DNA of 64,000 bases from Pycnopodia helianthoides (Eukaryota; Echinodermata; Asteroidea; Forcipulatida; Asteriidae). The notes beneath the pieces are model-generated. The model did not search any database, was not told the DNA's origin, and saw only the letters and a program-made list of their open reading frames with translations. The translations under genes were made by a program, and so were the position numbers. The stretch lies in NCBI GenBank assembly GCA_032158295.1, contig CM063251.1, forward strand, positions 12,723,757-12,787,756, given 5' to 3'. This document shows positions 23,363 through 33,300 of the stretch, piece by piece (the first letter of the stretch is position 1; the number at the start of each line of letters is the position of its first letter).

Positions 23363-25024
23363 GTAAGTACATGTAGTTTGTACTAACACTTTACTAATTA
23401 GGACAGTTTGGTTCAGGTGATTTGGCATCTGTAAACATAGGTTGGTCGATTGAAAGAATAAAAAGGGGGGAAATTAACAAAATAAATCTATAAATGACTG
23501 TGTCAATATTTATGAGCTTAACCATACTTTATAGCTGCCAACTATTACAAAAATGTGAAATTATTATTAATTTATTAATGTTTTATGAAAATACAAGTGC
23601 CCGTACTAAATGTACGATTTTCAAATTTGTCCTTTAAAAAAGCCTTTTAAATGTTACAAAAATGTCAAATTGTCCACCTTAAAAACACAAGCATGTTTCT
23701 TCTTTGGTTCCCACACTTTTCATGTCCATAATATGCACAACCATTGGGTACCAGTACGAGATATAGACATGACATATGTTTGATGGGGAGCTGGTGCAGA
23801 AACAGTGTTTCCAAGATGAGGTCCAAAGTGAAATAGAAAGGACCCTTTCTTGGTGTGAGCTGAATGAAACTTTAGGAATGTTTATATTAACAGCAATCAA
23901 TATTATTGTGCCGTGGCAAGCATGAGGGAGGGCTTGTGAGGAAGCTGCCATTAAGGAAAGGGTGTCCTGCACAGTAACCACAGGAAGTTGTAGAAGAAGT
24001 AGGAATGTTGAATCTTTATGTTTGATTTTGTTATATCTGCATTTTGATTTTGTGCAATCAGTTATCACTGAAAGGAATAAATTTTAAATCCTCTTATTTT
24101 TTTAAATAGACAATTGCACCTCTGTAGTGTTTCATGTACACACTTTTTGCCCAAAAATCACCTAGAAATGCTAAGATCGCACAAAAGAGCATATTCATTT
24201 TAAATATTTTGTCTGGGCTCTTTAGGAGGCCTGGACCCTAGGCCATAACAAGCTTGAATCTGAGTTTACATTGTCCAGGGTTGAGCCCCTGCCTTTTGTA
24301 TAAAACCATGGATCCACCAGAAGAGAATTCACAAACAATTCAAACTATTTGGGGTTTAAAAGAACACCCAGAAATGCTAAGATTACACAAAGGAGTATCT
24401 TAATCTTCAAAAGTTTCTCAGGGACCTCGAGGGGCTCTGAACCCTAGGCCATGACGGGGCCTGGCCTGGGCATCGTCAAGACTTAGCTCTGTTTTTAGTG
24501 TGGTATTAAATCAATTTCAAACGTGCACGACACAAATATTATAGATATTGGCATGGTTTATTTATTTTATTTATTGCTTAAAATTCTGGTGTTTTATTCA
24601 AGGGCAATAAGCAGAATAATTTTAGCAGTGTCTTTAGAGTGTTTTTTGCTGCTTTTTAATTGTATAAATGTCAGTCAACGAAAATGGCTTTAACCCCCCC
24701 CCCCCCAAAAAAAAAAAAACCACCCCAAAACAAACAAACAAACAAACAACAAACAAACGTGCTCAGTGGATACTGTTACCAGTTTCTGATTTTTCATCAA
24801 AAGTCTGATTTTTAGGCAGTGTAAATTAAAAGTCTAAGGTTGACTGGAAACATTCCCTTAAAAGGACAAATTGTACAAGGTCACTGGGGGGGGGAGCAAA
24901 ACAGATCTACAGGTCCACCCCTCACTCAACAGTTTGGATAGTTACACCAACATGTGTTGATATTGAAGGTTGAAGAATTTGACCCTACATGTAGCTCATG
25001 TTCATTACCTTTTTGTCTTTTCAG
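23363..25024. other. Intron with a diverged direct repeat and low-complexity sequence
   Basis: Two related segments (about 24,150-24,345 and 24,355-24,490) share CAGAAATGCTAAGAT-like, CACAAAGGAGTAT-like and GGCTCTGAACCCTAGGCCAT-like stretches. Poly-C/poly-A and CAAA repeats follow at 24,695-24,757. No gene. Confidence 0.5.
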
Positions 25025-25762
25025 ACCGCCTACAAGCAAATGTACAGATGAGAAGGTTTGAATATGGATTTCTGAAGCTATTCTCGAGTGCTGCAGGGAA
25101 GGAGGCTGTAGAGGCACTTATAGAGGATCTGCTGGGGATTTATAATAGCCCTGCTCCCATATAAAGAGGTAAGAAACATCGGCGGCAGTTCAAGGAGTTA
25201 AATAATGCTCATCTAATAGGATTTCAATTTCGTGAAATTGACTCGACTTCCGAAGATGGCCAAACGCTCTCACCTCCACAGGATTCAAGTGATGAAGACT
25301 TCAAAATCGATCTGCCATCAAATGCCTCTACAGAAATTGACCAAAATACAGAGCGCACTTCTCGCAATAGGGAAGTGAAAAACACATGTCCTACTGGTTA
25401 TATTTTTCCAGACATTGTTGACAAACACACTTTTGTGCCCGACGGAACATGTGAATTGATAGATGGCAACATGTTATTGATAGAATCTGTGAAGAGCGGC
25501 TTTGGGGATATTTCTGAGCGAAACCAAAAGCAACTTTTTTTATGAGTGTTGCACAGATTTAACAAAGCAAAAGGAGTTGGCAGGCTTGATTCTAAATGCA
25601 CAGCAAGCCCTGTTATTTCATTTCCTGCGAGATGATACAGAATCTACAATCATTACCAGAATGAATACTTATGACTTTACAGGTCCAGAGACCAACAACC
25701 TTGAGAAATTGTGCAAGGACATACTCAAATTAATCACCCAAGTTGAAAAACAATTTGAATAG
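25025..25762 (+). pseudogene. Last exon of the unrecognised gene, broken by a stop and a frameshift
   Basis: After a TTTTCAG acceptor in matching phase, the frame reads NRLQANVQMRRFEYGFLKLF...IEDLLGIYNSPAPI and meets TAA at 25,162. The same frame then stays open for about 125 more codons (basic, then an acidic Ser/Asp stretch, then FPDIVDKHTFVPDGTCELID) until a poly-T run near 25,540. There a +1 shift leads into another 75 open codons (CCTDLTKQKELAGLILNAQ...DILKLITQVEKQFE) ending at TAG. This continuity implies one ancestral coding exon with a nonsense and a frameshift lesion, or assembly errors. If the 25,162 stop is genuine, the protein would end there. Family unknown. Confidence 0.45.
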
Positions 25763-26710
25763 CAACTGAGTAAGGCATAAGAATTTCTGCATTGTGAAAC
25801 CTCACAGAAGAACGTGATATCTCACAGAAAAATGCTGATGGGCCTACATTTTTTTTATTTATTTGTGTACTCCTCTGGTGGCATTTGGTCAAGGTGTCTG
25901 TTGGAATGGGTATAATGGTCAACAGGTTTGTTGGTATTTGATTAGGGTAATTGATGGCTTCAACTCAAAAACACCTGCTGACATATTTTAGTCACAGTAT
26001 CTATGAAGATAATTTCAAGAGCTTCAAAATGATATAAAGTTTATTTCTGTATGTTCTTTACTTTTTGAGATATTGCTGTCCAAACATAACATGTCATGCT
26101 AATTAGTCAAAAGTTCATTAACCCCTATCTCAAAAATTAATTAACAAAATGACACAAGATTTTGGTTCTGGGGGTTTCTCATGGAGTCAAAGTTGAGTTG
26201 AGTTGACACGGAATGACCTTTGTTTAAGTCATAACTTTAAAAAAAAACCACCTAATATACTATTGTTATTTTCTCATTATATATTTTTTTAAAATAGCGT
26301 TTACTAGAATATAATTTCTTACACACTAGTTTTAAATGTACTATGAATTTGAGTTTGAACAAGTTTAAATAAGCCGAATTAAAGTATATAAAATGGATAA
26401 AGCCAATATTAGCATTGAAAGTTACTTTTTTCTTTTGATAACATCGGTTGTAATCTAATAGCAGTGAATCAAATGCCAACAGACTTTTAACCTTAATTTA
26501 AGTTTGACCAGATGCCTACAGAACTCTTCGGATTCGTCCTCATTTTGGCTGGAGACGTTTTTCCTTTCCAACCTTTCATATGAAATATTGCAGTTTACTT
26601 TAATTGGATTTTTATAGGTCAAACATGGGAATGGTTAAGCTGATATTGCAGTGTTCTTGCATATATTTGTTTTGGTTTCAATCATTGTTTTCTTGCTTTG
26701 TGATATGGCT
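25763..26710. other. No gene seen
   Basis: AT-rich. Several short dispersed phrases recur (for example AATCAAATGCCA and its complement near 21,065-21,125, 25,880 and 26,468), suggesting old repeat debris. Confidence 0.4.
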
Positions 26711-26719
26711 TCCTTTAAA

Positions 26720-27080
26720 GGGCACGTAAAATTTACATTTGAAACTGCCATTGTTGGTGAAATGCAACGACTGTGACTAGCGATTACTTTATAGTTTAAA
26801 ATATATTTATAGTATTACAAAAATAATGTTGTCAATGTTTCACTTTGCGCTAGCAGCAAGGTTCAGAAGAAGCTATGCTGCATGATCACCTGTCACCCAG
26901 TGATGTGATGTCACTTAGTGTAATGGAATTCTTGAGAATCCCACAGTTATTCAAAATTGAAAAACCTGGCATCGGTGGCATGGCGATGCATTCGATACAA
27001 ACAGCATTTACAAGTTATATTTAGTTAAAATAATAAATAATTTTAGAAATTGTTTTGATGGAATAATTGTGTTCAGACTT
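26720..27080 (+). repeat. Dispersed repeat, copy 1 (second copy near 44,290)
   Basis: Shares ordered similarity with 44,290-44,560: a GTGATGTGATGTCAC-like segment, TTCTTGAGA, TTATTCAAAATTG, AAAACCT-GCATC-GTGGCATG and a following AAATAAATAAT stretch. No coding frame. Confidence 0.6.
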
Positions 27081-27449
27081 GTGTATATATAGAGCTTCCT
27101 TTAATAATCAGAAATCAACTTTTATAATGGCGATTGTTGATGAATGACTATGTCACTAGTGATTACGAATGTACATAATGGTTTACAATAAATTTGATAA
27201 CTGGTAATGTCATTGGTGTAAATATCATTTTCTCAAAGATTTAAGTACACAGCAAGTAGATACATGGTGTTACCGCAAACCAAATACAAATTTATCTTTA
27301 GGCAAGAATTGATAAATAAAAACAAAAATCCAGTTGATCGTCGCTGCCCGAATTCCTTTTTGAGGCCGTCTCCAGGACGATCAAGTGGTGTTTTGTTCTT
27401 ATTTGGCCCAACATCGGAACTGTTAAACTTTGGTCATTGTATACTTGAC

Positions 27450-28609
27450 CAGGCGCGGATCCAAGGGGGGGGGGGGGCAGGGGGCCCGTGCCCCCGGGTA
27501 AAATTTGAAGAAAAAAAAATAATAAAAATTATCTGCCCGCTTTAAATTAGCCACGTGTGTGTGTGTGGTGTCTTTTCCACAAGCGGCAGGATGGATTTCT
27601 TTTCCATCCTTTGCCATACATATTTTTCTTTCTGCCAAAATGAATCTTTTATGGTAGGCCTACATGTATGTCGATTGTAATTGTTTAGATTTGCACGATA
27701 ACATAAGCACTTGAAACCTGATGTGCCAATTTGTCCTGGATAAAAAATGTTTCATAGTTCTGGCATTCAAGTGTACAGACTACAAAACTGAGCTTGAACT
27801 TTTTTTTTTGAACGTCTATGCATAACACCAGATATTGCAGCAACCAGATCCAAATGCGAGATTGTGGGATTAAATTTTTCTTAAAAGTAAAATTAGAAGA
27901 TTGGTATTGGTCAGAAGTGCTGAAAAGTGTGTCTTTTCCTCTGTTTCAGGCACAAAGATGCTTGATTTTCACCCCCCAAAAATGCCAAAGGCTCAGAGCT
28001 TCTGGGGGAGTTGCCCCCTGGAACCCCCACCAGGGCTTCGCCCCTGGAACTCCACCATCAATGTTTCAGAACTTTTCACAATAAATTTAGAAGATTTATA
28101 TGGATCTTATTTTCTATAAAAGTCTGTCTATTTCTCTGTTTTAGGCGCATGGAGGCTTGATTTTGCACCCCACAGAACGCCAAAGGCTCAGAGTTTCAGG
28201 GGGCTTCGCCCCCTGTACCACCACCAGGGCTTCGCCCCTGGACCCCACCGGGGCCCAATTTCATAGAGCTGCTTAGCACAAAAATTTGCTTAGCATGAAA
28301 CTTCTTCCTTGAGAAAAACAGGATTACCAACCAAATTTCCACGTGATTTTCAGGATAAGCAAACAACAGCTGAATACCAGTAACAAGTAATATGCAAAAC
28401 ATGGAAATTTGGTTGGTAATCCTGTTTTTATCAAGGAAGAAATATCATGCTAAGCAAATTTTTTGTGCTTAGCAGCTCTATGAAATTGGGCCCAGGGGCC
28501 GTAAGGCCGGCCCCTGGACCCCACCCATTTTTATTGTTTACCCCCCAATACAAAATACAGGAGGCGCCGTTGTGCCCCCCGGTTTAAAAAAATCCTGGAT
28601 CCGCCCCTG
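27450..28609. mobile_element. Non-autonomous DNA transposon with terminal inverted repeats and TTGAC duplication
   Basis: It begins CAGGCGCGGATCCAAGGGGG and ends CCTGGATCCGCCCCTG, inverted repeats of about 16 bp. TTGAC occurs directly outside both ends (27,445-27,449 and 28,610-28,614). The interior has GC-rich CTTCGCCCCTGG repeats and a nested palindromic element at 28,251. No transposase frame is visible, so it would rely on another element's enzyme. Confidence 0.7.
28251..28494. mobile_element. Palindromic miniature element, dispersed copy 9
   Basis: Nested inside the larger transposon. Nearly the whole 244 bp is an inverted repeat (CTTAGCATGAAA/TTTGCTTAGC; GGTTGGTAATCCTG on one arm, CAGGATTACCAACC on the other). 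Confidence 0.85.
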
Positions 28610-29383
28610 TTGACCCCGACGTCCACTTCGTATATTGCAACATGCTTTGGACAGGACAGACACACAAAAGAAGACAATTCAAAAAAACATATTTTCTTTT
28701 CTGTTATTCTTGTGTATTTTATTTTCAATGCACCTGACACATCTAGACATAATTACTGAAAATATTTGTCTGGAGGACTAACTGGTTAAAAGGACCAGTT
28801 AGTCCTTCAGACAGATATTTTCATCTTCCAGAAAATTTGAAACCCCAAAACTCCGAATCCGATACTGATTGGTTTGATAACTTGTTTTCGGGATAACTTT
28901 ATTTCTAACTAGAATGTGGATAGGCCTAATGGGGCTTAAAAGGCTGGATAAAAATAATCGAAATAAAGTTCAATAAAAACATTGAAGTGATTTGTATAAT
29001 TATTTTTGGAAAATGTCGGCCACATTAGGCCTACATCACATTAGACTGTGGATTTGTATATTTCCCCCTAACATGTTTGAATGGTAGACTAAAGGGGAAA
29101 TATCGCTCAAATTAGGGAAAATACTGATGCTGAATGTATAGACTGTGTTTAATTGCAGTCACTCATGGTCTGCCAGTAAAAAATCGAATGAGATTAAGGA
29201 AAGAAATAGGCTTACTACATGGGAGGTCCGTCATCTCCACTCTTAAAAATATATGATGACCTTTCTGATGATGTATAGATTGTATGCTATATGATTTGTA
29301 TGTCTACTTTGATAATTCTTAGAAGGACATACGGCCTTTAAAAGAGTCACATGTTAAGTCGATACGTTTTTAGGGAAAGAAAG

Positions 29384-29419
<36 letters not shown>

Positions 29420-29915
29420 TATAATTTTTTTTAAAGGAAACAAAAACATAAACGTTAAGTTAGTTGTGATTCTAAAGATTAGCATTTTTGAAATAAGAAA
29501 CTTTAATCAAGTCTAATATGACACCTGACGACGTCATTGCAGCAGTTTCATCTAGGCTACTAATAAATAGCTAACTAAGTGTGATGTTTCAAGTTTATGT
29601 GAGCTTGGAAAGTGTGTAGGCCGACAAAAATGCTCACATTGGTGTTTGTAAGGGTTCCCCTAAAACGAGCCGGTATCTGTCACAGAGCGAGCCAATAATG
29701 CCACAGAGCGCTGTAAAAGAATATAAGCGATTGTTGCGTCTTAAGAGACCTTACCGAAATTGAATGATTTTACTGTGGAGTTTGAAATTTGAAAATAGTG
29801 ACTGCAGTTATCGTTTTCAACACGCCTGAAAGGAAGATTGTACGCATGTTTTGTGCGCTTTTAAATTACCAACAGTTCTTCCGTTTTGTGCATGTTTAAT
29901 AATTTAAGCGTGAAG
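28610..29915. other. No gene; repeat debris and AAT microsatellite
   Basis: 29,010-29,170 resembles the repeat family of 46,305-46,450 (GGATTTGTATATTTCCCCCT, then TGTTTGAATG-TAGAC). An AAT microsatellite lies at 29,388-29,418. Nothing else is supported. Confidence 0.5.
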
Positions 29916-30221
29916 GGTTAGGGTTAGGGTTAGGGTTAGGGTTAGGGTTAGGGTTAGGGTTAGGGTTAGGGTTAGGGTTTTCAGAATGCAGTGCAGTAAT
30001 CAATTTGCAAACCAGCAAACAACATTGTTGTGTTTATCCCTCCCATTCTTTCTGTCTTTTGCGAGTGAGGTTAGGGTTAGGGTTAGGGTTAGGGTTAGGG
30101 TTAGGGTTAGGGTTAGGGTTAGGGTTAGGGTTTTCAGAATGCAGTGCAGTAATCAATTGCAAACCAGCAAACAACATTGTTGTGTTTATCCCTCCCATTC
30201 TTTCTGTCTTTTGCGAGTGAG
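29916..30221 (+). repeat. Interstitial telomeric repeats in a tandem duplication
   Basis: Two tracts of about ten TTAGGG units each (about 29,917-29,979 and 30,068-30,134). Each is followed by the same approximately 90-bp sequence, which is the end of the SET/recombinase gene (read on the minus strand) plus its 3' flank. The second copy lacks one T. The telomeric tract and the gene end were duplicated together. Confidence 0.92.
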
Positions 30222-30325
30222 GCGTTTTAATTTGTTTACTTCATTCATAACTTTGGTCTGCGTCGTCTGCCTGCTATGAGGAAAGTCTGGGTGCTGCTCC
30301 AGAAACTTGATGATGTCTTTTCGAC
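30186..30325 (-). CDS. Last coding exon: basic SANT-like C-terminus
   Basis: An AACAG acceptor in phase 1 leads to 46 codons and a stop, encoding the segment from RKDIIKFLEQHPDFPHSRQ to KRQKEWEG: helical, basic, with conserved-looking hydrophobic positions. Together with the previous exon (VYVRWKPEQTSLVITYF) it resembles the Trp-containing SANT-like end I remember in this protein family. The stop lies at the border of the telomeric-repeat duplication, so the final codons are themselves part of a duplicated segment. Confidence 0.65.
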
Positions 30326-33300
30326 CTGTTGGTAGCAGGCAAAATGAAAGAATAAAATTCGCAACAGCCATTTAAAATTGTATCTAAGAAATGACTTTTC
30401 CTTAAAATATTTTAACCATTGAGTGCCAATTTTACGAACATTTAGTTCGAGAAATGACTTTTATATTGTATATGAGCTGAGGTTGTGACCAAGTATTTTT
30501 CGTTTAAGCCATTTTTTTTTTGATGAATCAGGTGAGATTGCAGTGTCATTTCATCAGTATAATCAAGGATTGGATGACTGGACCAAGCCAAATCAGATTC
30601 GTGGCATCTCAACATCCGACACAAAAAACGAAAACGAATCAAGGGTTGGGGGTTTACATTTCCCCAGCGTTCTAACAATCTGAAATTTGTATCGAAGATA
30701 TATTGGATAAGAAGCTAATTTATGGATCAAATTTTCTTGGGAAAAGCGAGAAAGTTTATGTAAAGAACCAGTGAGGGTATAGTGAGGGTAGTATCGGACT
30801 GGCCCATCAACCAGTAATAGGTAGGCCTATCAGTGAATCGTATTATGAAAAACATATACCCACACTAGTTATTTACATAAACTTTTCCCAAGAAAATTTG
30901 GTCCTTAAATTAGCTTCTTATCCCATATCTTCCATACAAATTTCAGATTGTTAGAACGCTGGGGAAATGTAAAACCCCCAATGAAAAACATTTTGTTCAG
31001 CGAGATAAATTCTTACCTGGAAGTCGCTTTTCAGCATTTCCAGACAGATAATCTTGAAAGTAAGTGATTACCAAACTTGTCTGTTCAGGTTTCCATCTTA
31101 CGTAAACGCGTCCTGTATAGAAGGCAACGAGTCATTATAGTATTAATTAAGCCGTTTATTTTGATGAGAAACATTATATATGTGCGGTGTCCCTTCACTG
31201 AGTAAGCACTAGGCCTATAGGCCTGTAGAAAACCTTTCCGTTTTAGTATACTTTCTTCAAATTCAGGGCCAATTTCACGAAACGTACCAATTTTTGGTTT
31301 ACTTAAATTGCTATACTGTAGTTCATTTGTTTATGTTTTTGGCCTATTTTATGGCCTATTTTTATGGCCTATTTTTTATTGAAAAAAAAAAAAACGTATA
31401 CAATTTGTTAAATTTAGAATTTCGGAATAAAGACGTGTCGCACTAATGGGACGTCGGACTATTGAACCTTTTTATGAAAATAAAAGTTAGAAGTTGTCGG
31501 ACTACGGGCTCTCGGAATACAGAGTGCTCCCCCAATTCTCAGGTGCCGTATTTCTTTGTTACTGTTGACGATGCTGGTATGCGCAAAGTTTGTATACAAC
31601 TCACCACTGAGTCCTGTTTTATGAGTTGCAGCGGCACTCTCGTCAGATGTGGATGAACGCATAACTAAATAATGGCAAAGATAATGGAGAGAAAGAGTCA
31701 TTTTGGGATTCTACATGACAGTTAGTTTATTTGAGAAGCAACACTCTATACCAGCTTTGCTATATACTTACCATCTCCATTTTCACTGGTCGTTGGCGAG
31801 TTGGTCGTTGATGCATGGGTTGTGGATTCACTGCAGGAAGACATATTTTCTACAAAGAAAATGAACAAATGATGTCACAAATAGTCAATCCTACCAATTT
31901 AACAAAGTCGATGAGTTTGGGTTAAACAGATGTTTAGAAACCATTTTAATTTTACCATTTTTATCACATCCACTTTTTGTTTTTAGCATTGGACATCAAC
32001 CTTTCGTATGTTAACTGTACTTTGGTTATTTCTGTTCTACTGGTATTTTCCCCGCTACAGAAACCGTGATTCTTTATTTTAGCCTACTTACCATCTTTGT
32101 TTTGATTTGTCATTGCTGAGTCGGTTGTTAACAAACTGACTGTAGATTCACTGCAGGAGGGCATGGTTTCTATAAAGAAAACAAACAAAATACAATGCCA
32201 TTGAAGCACTAACAACTCAACTTGGAAAAATTGCTTTGACATGAAAGATAAACATTTAATGAATTAGTTTGATCTCTTTGCCGTAGAGTTCCACAATTAA
32301 CAAAGTTTGTTCTGTGTTACTTCTTCAACAACAACAACGTTCATAACAACTACATATACTTTTCAGACACAAACAAACATATTTGGCTATTAATTTCATT
32401 GTTGTCTCACCTTCATCTATAGTGAGCAATCTCTTCGCAACTACGGTGAGCTCTTTGAGTGCCAAGGGTGTCTGGTTTATGTTCCGATTAGTCTCTTCAG
32501 AGTGTCCCAGATGTTTGTATATAAACTGCCGGTCGTGCTCGGGTACATCCATTAGGGCGAACATGGTACTGACTCGGTGACGATTTTTGGTTGCTGTTAC
32601 AACAGATCTGTTAACCAGTTCAACTTTATCACACACGTTGTTAACAGCGTGCCATCCAGACACATGATTGTCCGAACCGTTTGTACTGGGGAATAGAAAT
32701 GGGTTCTCCTCATCGATTGACACGACAGAGCGAGCCTCCTTGTTGCATAACTTTATGATGGGGTTAATCGTGTCCCTTGGAAAGAGAACAGGAACAAGGT
32801 GTCTGTTACCCTTCCCGCTTTGGTATGCTATCTCGACGGTCTCTGTCAAAGCTTTATCAATGGGATCATCAAGAGCTTCAACTTGTTTGCTGTCTAGCCA
32901 GACACCCTTTTCAGCATCTTCCCACTCTTGAATCAGTAAACGAGATGGCTCACCCCCTCTTCTCGCATTGAATAGCGTCAGGCGGCAAACAACCAAGTCT
33001 CTTAACTCTACATATCTGCTGGAATCCCAGAAGTCGTATTCGTCAGATGTAATTTCCTCCATCCTTGTCAAGAGTGTACTTTCTCAGTTTTTTAATGTCG
33101 TCTTCGACTGACAATTCCTCAGGCCGTCTAAGGCGAATTCGTCTCTGTTGATTCACTTTGTCAATGGCGTCACCCACATGTAATCTTTGTTCAGTTCTAA
33201 AATCGACACAAACGTGTCAATATCGCCTGCTTGTTGATCCGCATCTTCAATTAGGTATAATGCCTTTAAAATCTTAGAACTGGATTTAAGAAGCCAGTAC

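Noticed and set aside
29986..30279. Frame with Val-Arg repeats through TTAGGG tracts
   Set aside because: Translation of telomeric hexamers; open in several frames by composition.
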